DNA of 64,000 bases from Heterohyrax brucei (lineage: Eukaryota > Chordata > Mammalia > Hyracoidea > Procaviidae): NCBI GenBank assembly GCA_028571685.1, contig CM053164.1, positions 40,040,501 through 40,104,500 on the forward strand, given 5' to 3'. The position numbers and the translations under genes are program-made. Every line of letters begins with the position of its first letter. Within the stretch, counting starts at the first letter, position 1. Below the pieces are notes generated by a model, which was not told where the DNA came from, did no database searches, and saw only the letters and a program-made list of their open reading frames with translations. Below, piece by piece: positions 33,648 to 44,639 of the stretch.

Positions 33648-34114
33648 TGTGATATGTTTATTTTTGTGTTGATGTTTTCTCTGTTGTTCTTATTAGTCTG
33701 TTCTGGGACATTCTTGCTGGTGAGTTGATTTTCACCTTTTTCAGAGCTGCTTTTGTACTTGTTGAGACTCCTGTGTTACATTTCTTGATATGGTATGATA
33801 CATCTTTGTTGAGCTTTACAGCTGCCCCTGTGATCCCCCTTAATAAACTGTATATCAACCCAATTTTAATTACTACCAGTCTTCTCGACTTCCTCTCCAT
33901 CTGGAAGGAGTATAACGACTGTAGTACATCCCTCTTTTTAATATGATGACACCATAGTTTTCATGATAACGACTGGATTGTTTCTTTCAGTATTAAAGTT
34001 CTGATCGAGTTTGAGCCTTCCCCAACTGAGCAGAATTCTGGATGATGTGTCATTCTAAAATATAAAGTTAGTGGTTTTGTTCTTCTAAGCCAAAGACAAG
34101 ATATTCTTTCAGTA
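33648..34114 (-). other. Long L1 inter-ORF spacer
   Basis: 467 bases separate the ORF1 stop from the ORF2 start, against about 63 in human L1. It holds an 80-codon open frame at 33658-33900 on the same strand, rich in Lys and Ser/Thr, with no domain I know. Probably the ancestral-type spacer of this L1 lineage rather than a new gene. Confidence 0.6.
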
Positions 34115-35017
34115 TTACTTGCGATTTTGGTTTGGTTTTACAAAGTCTTTGAGTTTCTGTTTATTCGGGAATGTCTTAATTTCATTTTTGTATTTGAAAG
34201 ATAGTTTTGCAGGATATATAATTCTTGGTTGGAAGTTCTTCTCCTTCAAGACTTTGAATGTGTCATGCCACTGTCTCCATGCCAGCATGGTTTCTGCTGA
34301 GAAATCTGATGAAAGCCTACAGGGTTTCCCTCTGAATGTTAGCTTTGCTTTGAGCCTTGCTGTCTTTAAGAGTTGCTGCTTATGTTTCATTTTGTTAAGC
34401 TTGATTATAATATGCCTTGGAGTCTTTCTTTTGAGATCTATATTGGGTGGTGTATGATATGCATCGGGGATATCTATATTCTCTTCATGATTTCTGGGAA
34501 GTTTTCTGTCAGCAAGTCATCAACGATACTCTCTGTGTTCTCAAGTGTCTCATCCTGTTCAGGGACTCCAATTAACTGAAGGTTGCTCCTCTTAATAGAG
34601 TCCCACATGCTACTTAATGCTTCTTCATTTTTCTTGTTTCTTTTTTCTAATTTCTGCTCATAGATGCTGGCATCAGTAGCTCTGTCTTCCAAGTCAGAAA
34701 TTCTTTTTTCCATTTGTTCCATTTTGTTTTCTTGACTTCGAAGGGAAGGTTTTATGTCTTTGATATTGTTCTTGATCTGTTGGATTTGAGTATTGATGTT
34801 CTATCAGATTGAGCAGCTTGCTTAACTTTTCATTTTGCTCTGCTGCATTTTGTAGAAAGTCAAGAAGGGCACTGTATATAATCCTTTCGTATTCACCTTC
34901 TGATGATTTCAGAAAAGTTTCTTCATCTGGAAAACTCCTTGGTTGTTTTGTTTGGGAGACTGCCGAAGTCATGGGAGACTTGTTTGCCACAAGCATTTGT
35001 TGCTTTCTGGGTTTCAT
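34115..35017 (-). pseudogene. L1 ORF1 (RNA-binding chaperone), frameshifted
   Basis: About 300 codons in three frame segments. The N-terminal part (35017-34694) starts MKPRKQQMLVANKS. The coiled-coil end and RRM start (34722-34474) show MEQMEKRISDLEDR and NLQLIGVPEQDE. The C-terminal domain (34390-34115) shows FSAETMLAWRQWHD, FKVLKEKNFQPR and YPAKLSF. At least two frameshifts break it. In live L1s this protein trimerises and binds L1 RNA. Confidence 0.9.
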
Positions 35018-36340
35018 GTGAGTAAGTAGAGGGTGAGAGAGGTACTGTGAGGATGGACTGCAGATGTTTCTCTAGGCTGTCTTAAAATATAATACAAAAG
35101 GTGTCTGATCACTTCCCAATTCGGTCAGGTTTTTAGGTGTAGAGGTCCCTCTTCCCAACGGGTAAAGTAAGCACCTCTATATCCAACCCCAGATGATACA
35201 AACTAGTTCAAAATACAGCAATGCGACTGCCCTGTTGGCCTCTGCCCCTTGCCCCAGGCTCTACCTCGCTCGGTGCCTTCGCTCCCCAGCAGCTATTTCC
35301 GGGCCTTCAATTGGCACCAGCATCTGGCTCTCGGCAGCTTCAGCTGCGTACCCCGGACCCCCGAGATCTCCCGCTTCTGGTCACCAGATTTCTCTCAGAA
35401 ACCATTCCCAAGGCTCGGACAGACGTCGGGGAAAAGGGATCCACTCTTGCTCAAGGTCCAGAGACACCCTTCACCCTCGAGGCTAAGGAGCCAGTGAGAG
35501 CCTCCAGGCCGCAGGAGCTGATTTCCTCCTGGGATCGACTGCCAAGTCTCCATTCGGGTGGCGCGGGATCCACAGGTCGCCTTGTGCGGAATCTTCCCGC
35601 GGGATCCACTCTCAAGTCTCGGGAAAAGGGATCCTCTGGCTTGAGAAATGTAATGTTTCCTCCGCGCAGACGGGACCCAGGGAGATGCGGTACTAGGTCC
35701 CCACAAACCCCATTTCCCCTGCAACTTGGCCAGCTTTTCTCCCCGGGCCTCAGCAGAACAGAAACTTAGCGGCGCCCGCCCGCCGCAGCCTCTCCCGGGC
35801 CCTCGCCCGCCGGGAGTGCGGGACGGACGGTCGGCCCCGTCCCCGCGCCCGCCGCGCAGCCTACCCTGGAGCAGCCTCCGGTCCGTGCTCGCCGCCGTGC
35901 GCCCGCAGCCGCGCACCTGCCGGAGCCTGGCGGGGCGAGGCTGGCAGGACGAGAGGCCAGCCGGTACCTAGACACGGGAACGGCCCGGCTGGTCCACGGT
36001 CACTAGTTCCCCGAAACCGCCACCCCCAAGGGCTCCTGCGCCGCCGAACCTCGACCCCACCTGCTCCCACTCTCAACGTGGCTTCACACCTCCCCGCCCA
36101 CATCCCCCGGCAGGCGCTCAGACCTCCGTTGGGACCCCTCAGGACACGCACCGACCAGCTGCTAGGTCTGCATCCCGGAGAAACGAATGCAGACCAGGAA
36201 TCAGCTGGCACCGAGTAAACGGTGGTCCAGGGACCCGCTCCTGCTGCGGGCGCGTGCCCGAGAGCGAGGGAGTTCCGCACGGAGCACTGTCGCCACCTGG
36301 TGGCGAAAAGGGCACTGCTGCCGGGCCCGTGGGCCGGCGG
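35018..36340 (-). promoter_or_regulatory. CpG-rich L1 5'UTR / promoter region
   Basis: GC content climbs from about 35220 and CpG is dense at 35760-36330. Short motifs repeat, such as GGGATCCACT with CAAGTCTC near 35535, 35575 and 35605, suggesting monomer-like structure. Open frames of 165-182 codons on both strands are GC artefacts without domains. The outermost 300 bases could be a host CpG island instead of L1; I cannot place that boundary. Confidence 0.6.
36291..36305 (-). promoter_or_regulatory. CTCF-like palindromic site
   Basis: CGCCACCTGGTGGCG is a palindrome with 7-base arms around one central base. On the minus strand it reads CCACCAGGTGGCG, close to the CTCF core CCACNAGGKGGCR. 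Binding is inferred from the motif only. Confidence 0.5.
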
Positions 36341-36551
36341 TCTTTTGGGGGTGTTCACTGCTGAGGTTCTTAGTCAGTATTGTGAATGCATGATGCCTAC
36401 TGTGACTATTTCGTTTTTGTTTTTATTTTTTTTTTGGAGAGGGGGAGAGACTTGACAGAATTATCCCTGAAAGAGAAAATGTCTGTTTCTTTTGTTAGTT
36501 TTAACATATTCAGAGGTCTTCATCAAGCCATCTGTATACTGGCTAGAAGTT

Positions 36552-36748
36552 TGGGTAGCACAAGGGGTTTGCTGTGGGCTGCTAACCCAAAGGTTGGTGG
36601 TTCATAGTCACCCAGCTCTTCTGCGGAAGAAAGGCCTGGTGAGCTACCTCTGTAACGATTACAGCCAAGAGAACCTTATGGATCCGTTCTAAACTGTAAC
36701 ACATGGGTTTCTGAGTGTCGGAATCACATCCACAGCAGCAGGGCGTGT
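36552..36748 (+). mobile_element. AfroSINE, long form
   Basis: GGGCTGCTAACCCAAAGGTTG, CTTCTGCGGAAGAAAGGCC, GAGCTACCTCTGTAACGATT (middle segment) and GAGTGTCGGAATCACATCC. Confidence 0.85.
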
Positions 36749-37358
36749 CAGCTCCTGGGAGAGACAGTGCTGAAGTAGCTGGCACTGAGCCTACAGACTA
36801 TTTAAAGGTAACTGCACAAGTACACTGAATTGCATTCTGCAATCGTATCTGCACTTACTGAGTGGCAGCTAGACCTTGATGGAGCTACAAACAGGAAGAA
36901 AATAAATGATCACATCATTGTATGACTGCAGGAAAATGGGAGGGAGCTGTCTTGCCATGTCATTCTCTGAAGGGTGTGTATGTCTGTGTGTGTGTGAGCA
37001 CGCACACACGTATGTGCCTGTGTGCGTGTACGTGTGTGTGTGTCTGTAACAAGGGCAGCCCCTGCACAGTGGGTTACACACTGTGTCCACGTTTCTTTCA
37101 GCCTATACACCATCTCTTTTGACACTGGGATCACCCATCCCATTTTAGAGATGATCACCTTTAGGATCCCTAAGGACCTTGCTTATCATACCAGAGCTGG
37201 AGACCGTGGGGCAGGGCCCCATGAGGTCTTTAGTCCTGGGATGCCCTCCTGTCTGATCAGCAGGATCAAATTCAGTGGCTTTCAAATATGACAGCCACTC
37301 CCAGAAGGAATACTGTGGGTTGCGAGACAGAGAATAGTTGGCTTGAAAGTTAAAATTC
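36749..37358. other. Intergenic DNA with a TG microsatellite
   Basis: Alternating purine/pyrimidine (TG/CA) at about 36974-37048, interrupted by CACGCACACACG. Bases 37085-37170 may be antisense MIR. No gene seen. Confidence 0.5.
36974..37048 (+). repeat. Imperfect TG/CA microsatellite
   Basis: GTGTGTATGTCTGTGTGTGT, a switch to GCACGCACACACG and back to GTGTGTGTGTGTCTG. Potential length polymorphism and Z-DNA-type alternation. Confidence 0.9.
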
Positions 37359-37510
37359 AAAAACCAAACCTACTGCTGTCGAGTCGATTCCATCTCAGAG
37401 CAACGCTATAGAACACAGTAGAGCTGCCATAGGAGCACCTAGTGGGTTTAAAATGCAAACCTTTTGGTTAGCAGCCCTAAGACGTAACCACTATACCCTC
37501 GGGGTTTGAA
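37359..37510 (-). mobile_element. AfroSINE, short form, antisense
   Basis: CAAAAACCAAACCTACTGCTG, GTCGAGTCGATTCCATCTC, AACCTTTTGGTTAGCAGCC and GACGTAACCACTATACCC. Little diverged at its 3' end. Confidence 0.9.
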
Positions 37511-37589
37511 TTGAAAGTTAAGAGCCTCACAATTTACCTTTACCCCTGGACAGGCTTTGCCATGGCAATTGTATGTTAGACACAAACAG

Positions 37590-37728
37590 GGAAGTTATTC
37601 CTTAACTCTCAGCTCCCCTGTCTAGAGTCAGTTCCTTGAGGACAAGATTTCTCTGTGTTGTTCACTCCTGCTTTCTGGTGATTGACACCTAGAGATTGCT
37701 CAATAAATACTTTGTTGAAAGCGTGAAA
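37590..37728 (+). mobile_element. L2 LINE 3' end
   Basis: GTTCCTTGAGGACAAGATTTC, GTGTTGTTCACTCCTGCTTTC and GCTCAATAAATACTTTGTTGA is the characteristic L2 terminus. Confidence 0.8.
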
Positions 37729-38471
37729 GACCAACGCCGGACACCTCTCCTACCTGACCCTGTAGGAAGTGCCTGGCTCTACCTGGCAGTTTTCAATGAA
37801 CCTGAAGGTGTGCACTGAGGGTTCTATGGAACTAAGTCTTCCGTGTTTCTGAGAATCCGAGGTAACAGTCCTCTGCTTTGGTATCTGCTCTTCATCCCAG
37901 AACTTGAACCCTGGAAAGAAGAAGACAGTTCTCCTCCTGGCACCCATTCCCACCACAGAGACCCCAAACCTGGACTTGTTCTCTGCCCTGATCCCACCCT
38001 CTACCCCTTAGCCTAAAATCCCAGAGATGTCTAGCTCACACTGGGTGTCAACCCTCCCACCCCTGTCAAACTTTGAGTGGAATCCTATTAATGCTAAACT
38101 ACAGTTCTCAGAATCTTCCTGGTCCTTGGAGGCAGCCCCTCCTTAGTTTCTCCCCCCACCCCATGCCCTCTATTCCTGGGTCCTCCCTGGTAGGTGAGAA
38201 GCTGTTGGTCAGGACCCAGCCTGAGATTCTAGCCTCCCCACTGAGGTGTCATGTTGCAAGTTGTTTCCAAAGCCAGCAGTCCTGCACCCCTTCACCGCAG
38301 CCCCTACGTTTCTCCTTCTGAGCTTATTTCCCAGTGCCACCTAGGGACTTTCCTCGAGAGAACTCTCTGACCATCTTCTGCCCGTCCTTTGGGAAGTCGG
38401 CCCTGACTGGGCTACCTCTACTTAGATGCTGTCAGGTAGAACTTTTCTACCTTGATGCAGTTGTTCTGTAT
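37729..38471. other. Intergenic DNA, nothing recognised
   Basis: No gene, RNA or named repeat supported. Confidence 0.4.
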
Positions 38472-38634
38472 CTGCACTGTCCAACATGGTAGCCACCGGT
38501 CGAGATTCGCCACTGATGAATGCCTGTTGAGCACTTGGAACGTGGTCAGCGCAGCTGACGGGTTTTAAATAACCTGTCAAAGAACTCATGTAAATGGCCA
38601 CATGTGGCTATGGCTACCATATTGGACTGTGCAG
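38472..38634. mobile_element. Short hAT-like DNA transposon (MER type)
   Basis: Terminal inverted repeats are visible: CTGCACTGTCCAACATGGTAGCCA-type on the left and its complement (TGGCTACCATATTGGACTGTGCAG-type, differences at two or three positions) on the right, bounding 163 bases. Non-autonomous. The exact MER family is not certain. Confidence 0.7.
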
Positions 38635-40134
38635 CTGTAGACACCATACTCCCTGACGAAGATCACTTCACGCATTTTCACTGATGCCTACCTATTTCAT
38701 CGTTTCGCTTCTCCTGTCATATACCAGCTTCTGATGGTGACAGACATATACTCTGAAATGTTCCTGCTCAACGCCAGACCTCTCTGCCCAAGCAGTGCCC
38801 TCTGTCTGAACACCCACGGAAGCAGCAGCCAAATCAAACCATGCACTGACCATCAAGAATGAATCACAGCACTTGCTAGAACGGTATGGACACGGGTTGT
38901 CTTTTCTGTGATGCGGCTGAGCCTCAGGACGTCAGCCTGGCACTACCAGGGGCTAGCACTTTTAGAGAGAATCTGAGAGTTGGCCTGAGGCTGAAGACAA
39001 ACCAGTCGTCATCAGGGCTGAGAGATGGAGAGACATCACCTGAAAAGACTGTTGTGCACCCGGGTCCACATGTGTCTGAAGCTATACCAAACACCTCTTT
39101 ATTCTGGAAGCCAGTTTGAGTTGAGCTTCCATTACTCACAGTGTAAGACAACGTAAGCACCAAGGGTGGCCTGCCTGGTCATCAAGGTATGCATGGGCTT
39201 CCAGCAAGCAAGCTGTGCACAGGCTTAATCGTGTTTCCTAATATGTAGTGCATATTTTCACATCAGTTCTCTGATGCTGTGTAAACTGGGTGAAATCGTG
39301 TGTTACAGGTTGGTAAGTGAGGAAGCCTAAGTAAGCCCGTGTGTACCTTGCTTGTTGGCTCATCTGTCGGTAACAAACACTATTCTGGGCCTTACCTTAG
39401 GCTGGATTCTGGGGATAAAGACAGATAAGATACTGTCTTAACTTGCCGTCCCAAAGGTCACAGCCTGCAGAGAAGATCTTCAGGTTGAAGAGAAATTTAA
39501 AAGTGTGTCCCCTCGACGAGAATCACCAAGGTGGAAAGGTAGGTCACACAGTTGGTAACAGTCCCAACACCTGGTGTGGAACTGCAGCTTCGTGAATCGT
39601 GAATCCCTCACACGCCTTCCCCTACCCAGGAAACACCACACCCTCAACCTATCCAGATACAGAGTTGCCTTGTTCCCCTCCATCTAGCCCAGCCAGTGGT
39701 CTAGAGGGAAGGACTGCGGACCTAGGGAACTGGTAAGGAAAACTCACCTACTACACACACGCATAGAGACACACACAACTCCCAGATCTGCTTATCACAT
39801 GCCTGGGCTTTGTTCTCCAGCCTAAAGTAGAAGAACTTTGGGGAGGTCACAAGTTGAGGGCCAAAGTCAGTGCCTCTAGGCAGAGGAAGCCACATTCGAT
39901 TTCAAGTGGTGAGTCTGGAAGGAAGACTGGTTTGTGATGGGGGGGAGAAGAAGCGAAAACTAGGGGAGTCCCAAGCTTTGTCCAGGGTTCAAATGGGCTC
40001 CAAAGGGACTGTATCCAATACCGCGTGTATTCGCGTGTGTGAAGCTGTCTGTAAATGTCAGTCACATTGCTGGTAGGTCTTCGTGAGCTTTTAACCATAT
40101 GCTGGGAGCAAACCATCACCTCCAAAAGGTTAAG
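38635..40134. other. Intergenic DNA, nothing recognised
   Basis: 1.5 kb without a supportable exon. Short open frames on both strands at 38886-39163 overlap each other. GGGATAAAGACAGATAAGAT near 39413 may be old repeat debris. Confidence 0.4.
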
Positions 40135-40260
40135 TTCTTCTCATCTCGGAGGTGGCATTCTATATGTAGATGGGAAAGCTGAGGCTCAGAACCATTCTAT
40201 GATTTGTCCTATGACGAACTTGTAGCAGACTCTGTAACAGAACCAGGAATTTGACTTCCC
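40135..40260 (-). mobile_element. MIR element, antisense, diverged
   Basis: TAGATGGGAAAGCTGAGGCTC, then ACAGAACCAGGAATTTGACTTC. Confidence 0.55.
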
Positions 40261-40269
40261 TGCCTGTCA

Positions 40270-40432
40270 AGCTGGCGCTCTGGTGGCTCAGTGCTTAAAA
40301 ACATGGCTGCTAACCAAGAAGTTGGCAGTTTGAATCCACCAGCCACTCTTGGAAACCGTACGAAGTGCTACTCTGTCCTGTAGAGTTCTCGGGAGTCAGA
40401 ATTCACTCGATGGCATGGGTTTGAGTTTTGGG
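40270..40432 (+). mobile_element. AfroSINE, short form
   Basis: GCGCTCTGGTGGCTCAGTGC, GGCTGCTAACCAAGAAGTTG, GTTTGAATCCACCAGCCACT and GTCAGAATTCACTCGATGGC. Confidence 0.92.
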
Positions 40433-41109
40433 TTTGGCTATACAGCTCAGAGAATTAGCTGAGAGACCAAAGCACAAACCTTTGCTAGTTCTAACTTGCC
40501 CACCTTCAGGTCTCAGCGTGGAGGGCACTTCCTCCAGGGAGCCTTCCAGACACTCTCAGGCTAGACCAGGAACCCCTCTTCTGTGATCCACCCCTCCCCC
40601 CAACATTGCCCCTGATGTGGTGCTGTGCCTGGTATATAGAGGACATTGCTTACATACTCGTTGATCAATGAATTGGCACAAATACACATCTCAAACTTGG
40701 CTTGTCCAGTATCACACTTGACACCTGCCCCTTCTCCCATGATGACTGCAAACCTGCTCCTCACATGGCTCCCTCATCTCAGGTAATGACAGCTCAATGC
40801 GCCAGGTGCCCAGGCGAAAATCTCTGGAGGCATCCCTGATTCCTCATTTTCTCTCAGATCCGAAGTCCAATCTATGAGCATATTGGACAGATTCAACCTT
40901 CAAAAATAGATCCAGAATCCATCACTTTTTCCTGTCCCTTACTCACTGCTAACCCAAGGTCTGAGCTGCTTTTGTCTCTGTTTGGGTAGCTGTGATTTCA
41001 TTCTGATGGCTTTGCCTTTCCTCCTTTGGACTAGTCTCCACCCAGGAGCTAGAACGATCATTTATCATCCTGAGACAGGTCCCATCACTCCCGAGCTCAA
41101 GACCAGAAG
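40433..41109. other. Intergenic DNA, possible further L2
   Basis: The pyrimidine-rich texture suggests L2-type sequence continuing into the next feature. No gene seen. Confidence 0.4.
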
Positions 41110-41770
41110 CAGACTTCCCATCCCACTCAGAAATTAACAGCCCAACATACTGTGGTTACGGTCATGGCTTCCAGCCCTCCCCTACGTCATTCCTCTCCCG
41201 TTAACTAGCCTCCTTGCTTCTAAACGCACCGGTGCAGACCAACCGAAGGACCTTCGCACATGCTCCTTCCTCTGCCTTGAATGTTCCTCTCCCACGTATC
41301 CACATGGCTTCTTTCACCCCCAACGTCAGGTCCTTATTAGAGCATCACCTTCTTGTGAGTTCTCCCCCCACCATCCCTCAATCACTCGCTCTCCGCCTTC
41401 CCTGATTCCCTTTTCTCTATGGCACTTGTTTTCCTCTGCTATATCACGTATCGACTTGTCTTTTTCATCACTGGCACTCTCTCCTCCTAGAGTATAAGCA
41501 CCATGAGGACAGGTCCTTGATCTATTTTCCTCACTGCCAAATCTTGATCACCTAGAATGGTTCCTGACACATAGTACCAAAAGACCAACTCTTGCCTTAG
41601 AGTTGACTTCAATGGTTCCACAAAGATTCCAAACAGCGCCTGGCAGACTCAAACTGCCGACCTTTTGGTTAGCAGCCACAGCACTCAACAGCTATGCCAC
41701 CAGGGTTTCCGTGGACACAGTACGTGCTCCATCAACATCTGCTGACTGCATGGATGATGGATGGGTGAGC
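41110..41770 (+). mobile_element. L2 LINE 3' end split by an AfroSINE
   Basis: ACCTTCGCACATGCTCCTTCC, CGTCAGGTCCTTATTAGAGC, GTATAAGCACCATGAGGACAG and TGGTTCCTGACACATAGTACC precede the SINE. GTACGTGCTCCATCAACATCTGC resumes L2 after it. Confidence 0.8.
41579..41712 (-). mobile_element. AfroSINE nested in L2, antisense
   Basis: TTAGAGTTGACTTCAATGG, CTCAAACTGCCGACCTTTTG, GGTTAGCAGCCACAGCACTC and CACCAGGGTTTCC. Flanks GACACATAGTA and GACACAGTA look like the target-site duplication. Confidence 0.9.
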
Positions 41771-42214
41771 GGAGGCATAAACAGAGCATGGTGGGTTCAT
41801 GCTGTTATATCCTGTTTGTTTTTTCTGTCTTGCCCACAAAACTCTAACCTCCTTGAAAACAAGGCCTGTATTCTGTTCACCACTCTATCTACAGGGAGGT
41901 TACACAGGGCAGGGGACTTAAAAAGTGAGAGTGGCCAACCCCGTCACTTAACAGAAAAGGGCATGGAAGGTTCAGGCAGAAAGGGATTGGCTGTGGGGCC
42001 TCAGCAAGTCACCAGCTCCCACCTCTAAACTCCCAAATTCCAGTTCTGCTCCTGAGACTCATCTGTGGCTGTCTATGGCTTCTCTGGGAATGTCCATGCT
42101 CCCTGGCGAGAGTTGGTAAGAGGGCTGATCATGACCTGATCTGAGGATCTGTTGAATTTCTTCATTTCCAAACTCAAACTCTAGTAGCACTTTGGGTTTA
42201 GGGCCTGGAATCAG
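41771..42214. other. Intergenic DNA, nothing recognised
   Basis: No supported gene. An open stretch across 41603-42028 is formed by SINE and L2 sequence and is not coding. Confidence 0.5.
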
Positions 42215-42385
42215 TGTTCTGATTCCCTGGGTTGGAGTCCCAGCTCTGCTGCTGACTTCCTGGGCCTCAGTTTGCTCATCTGTAAAATGGGAACAAGGAT
42301 AAACCTACCTACCTCCATCAGGTGGCTCTGAGATTTACAACAAATGAGGCACTGTAAGCACTTAGAATGGAGCTTGGCATTTTCA
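42215..42385 (+). mobile_element. MIR element
   Basis: GGTTGGAGTCCCAGCTCTGC, CTGGGCCTCAGTTTGCTCATC, TGTAAAATGGGAACAAGGAT and CTGTAAGCACTTAGAATGGA. Confidence 0.9.
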
Positions 42386-42439
42386 CGAAGGGTGAAGAAT
42401 CATTGCCTGGCTTTAAAAGTGCTGAACAAGGAGTCTCCT

Positions 42440-42725
42440 TTCCTCTCGCTCTCCCTCCCACCCCTGATAACCACTAATAAACGTCGATCTCTATGGATTT
42501 GCCTCTTCTAGATATTGTGTACATGTGGGATCATACAATACCTGTGTTTTCATGAGTGACTGGCTTTGTTCAGCACAGAGTGTGGTGTCAGAAAATCTGG
42601 CAAAAGATTCTGGTGATGGTTATACAGCCTTGTTCATGTAAAGAATAGTGTGAAGAAACTATTGAACTGGCAAATGTGTTATACATATGTTTTTACCAGA
42701 ATAATTGTTGAGTTTTTTTTTTTAA
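42440..42725 (-). mobile_element. Old L1 fragment
   Basis: CCCTGATAACCACTAATAAAC, GGATTTGCCTCTTCTAGATAT and GTGGGATCATACAATACCTG resemble the antisense end of an L1M element. Diverged; boundaries and strand are approximate. Confidence 0.5.
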
Positions 42726-43564
42726 TTTACAAAGTTATGTGCCAAGACAGAGGAGAAACTGTTTAGTCCGTACCAAGCTTCCCCTTGGTGGATTTGAACT
42801 AGCTGAAGCCCGGCCAGATGTGGTTTCAGATTATAATACCTGATTTAGGTTCCTGGGCACCTGGAAGTTTGGCATGATTTTCCCAGGTGACGTTGATCAC
42901 ATTATCTGGAGAACAAAACCCCATTCAAGGTCATGAGTGCCCAGAGAGCCACTGGTGCAGCCTGGAAGAGGTAAAACCACAGGCTCTATCTAGCTATGCT
43001 CTCCTGGGCTCCCTGGCTGGAATTATAGCTTTTGGGCTGCTGTTAAGCTGAGTGATTTGGGGTAGGGGAAAACAAATCACCTGCCCTTCACCAGGGCCCT
43101 GCAACTTAATTGCTGGCTAGCAGCTGAACTTTCTCTAAGCCTAGAAGTAAAAAGCCTCTGCAGTCTGACCCCAGCCTGTCTGCCTAGGCTGGTCACCCTC
43201 CTCCTCACTGTCATTCTGCCTCCTGCAGTCCACACCTGCATTTTATCCCCTTGAACTTTCACAACCCCCCACCAGCCCACTTTCCAGAGAGGTAAGGTGA
43301 CTTTTCCAAGGTCCTACAGCTGGGAAGGGGAGGAGCTGGGTCTCTTTCCACAGCACTCTGCTCAGTGATGAACGCCAGATCTGCCTAGCCTGGGGCGCTG
43401 ACTGCTTTCTTTTCCACATGGGCAAACTGTGAACCAGAGACGTGGGGGTGGCTCCCCCCCACGTCACACAACTGAGAAGTGGTAGAGTGATTGTTCCTTT
43501 TGCACACCCAGCATTCATCAAAAGAATTTCAAGACCCCTACAGAATGGGGAAAAGCACTTGGCA
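42726..43564. other. Intergenic DNA with MIR traces
   Basis: Antisense MIR at about 43190-43360 (CATTTTATCCCCTTGAACTTTC, GAGAGGTAAGGTGACTTTTCC) and possibly a second at 43400-43515. A short hairpin ACGTGGGGG...CCCCCCACGT lies at 43440-43464. No gene seen. Confidence 0.5.
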
Positions 43565-44400
43565 ACTCTATGTCAGACTGACGTCTGATCCCCATAATCT
43601 CTAAAGTATTACAAAATATCAACAAGGAAAGGATCAATAATCCAATTAAGCGATGGGCAACAGGGATGGCAGACATTTCTCTAAAGAGGAGATCCAGGCA
43701 GCCGAGCGACACACGCAGAATTGCTCACCGTCGATAGCTATGAAAGACAGTGAAACCCAAACTACAATGAGATACCGTCTCACCCTAACAAGGTTGGCCA
43801 GGATCCAAAATACACAAAACAACAAATGCTGGAGAGGCTTTGGAGAGATTGGAAGTCTCCTACACTGCTGGTGGGATTGCAAAATGGTACCACCTCTTTG
43901 GAAAACAGTCTGGGGCTTCCTTAAAAAGCTGGAGATACATATCCCATTTGATCCTGTAATTCCACTGCTCGGAATTTATCCTTCAGAAAGCAAGGTTGTC
44001 CCATGAACAGACATGTCCAGGGATGTTTGTTGGAGCACAGTAGTCCACAGTAGCTAAAAGTTTCAGTGAACCCCGATGCCCATCAACAGATGAATGGATA
44101 AGCAAACTATGATACATATACTCAGTGGAACACCATGCTATGGTGAAAAACAGTGACGATTTTAGAAAACAGCTCCTAACATGGTCTGATTTGGAAGAGA
44201 TCATGCTGAGTGAAATCAACCAGTGTCAAAGGGACCCATTTTGTATGACAGCCCTGTTATAAGGACTTCACAAGAGAATTATCGACAGAAGAAAATGACT
44301 GTTTTGGCTACAAGGCTGGGTGGGGGGCTGAGAGTTTATCATAGACGAGATCATTGATAGACGTTAGAAATTTTATTCTTTTACAGTAATTAATAAAAAA
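43565..44400 (+). mobile_element. 5'-truncated L1, plus strand
   Basis: Starts in ORF2 (GTCTGATCCCCATAATCTC, AAGGATCAATAATCCAATTAAG), passes the C-terminal region and ends in an A-rich tail (TTAATAAAAAATAAAAG). Its short 3' part differs from the ~1 kb 3'UTR of the L1s at 7374, 11840 and 28861, so it is from another L1 family or is internally deleted. Confidence 0.8.
43653..44006 (+). pseudogene. L1 ORF2 C-terminal remnant
   Basis: Encodes ERHTQNCSPSIAMKDSETQT, the CWRGFGEIGSLLHCWWDCK cysteine block and IPFDPVIPLLGIYPSES, then loses frame. Part of the truncated L1; no catalytic domain remains. Confidence 0.85.
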
Positions 44401-44639
44401 TAAAAGTGTTAAAAACCAAAATAATGATAGCTAAATGCCGAAATAGAAAAGATACAGAAAAATACTAATTGAAAAAGCAAGATGCTTTTGAGACGAGAAG
44501 AAATAAATGATTACTTGGCTTTAAAATAAGTTTTAAAAATTCGATTGTGGTTATATGTGCCAGAGAAATACATCTGCATCATACATAGTTTAATAAATAC
44601 ACGTATAACAAAAGAAAGTTGCTTTAGTCTTCTCTAACG
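44401..44639. other. AT-rich DNA before the POM121L2 promoter
   Basis: Nothing recognised. Ends in an A9 run at 44641-44649 right before the CpG-rich promoter. Confidence 0.4.

Larger units (their letters stand above)
28861..36340 (-). mobile_element. Near full-length L1, minus strand
   Basis: On the minus strand, 5' to 3': a CpG-rich 5'UTR (35018 to about 36340), ORF1 (35017-34115), an unusually long spacer, ORF2 (33647-29883), a ~1 kb 3'UTR and a poly(A) seen as the T run at 28859. Its ~7.5 kb is close to full length. Both ORFs carry several frameshifts, so it cannot move. CTTGCCAGAATT beside the T run (28850-28861) and CTTGACAGAATT (36451-36462) differ by one base and could be the target-site duplication, which would extend the element to ~36450. 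The 5' boundary is therefore uncertain. Confidence 0.9.

Noticed and set aside
35221..36358. Open frames of 165-182 codons on both strands
   Set aside because: The region is very GC-rich and belongs to or borders the L1 5'UTR. The frames overlap each other and show no domain.
41603..42028. A 141-codon open frame
   Set aside because: It is built from antisense AfroSINE and L2 sequence; accidental.
43440..43464. G/C hairpin ACGTGGGGG...CCCCCCACGT as a possible regulatory stem
   Set aside because: A single short inverted repeat in MIR-like DNA with no supporting context.
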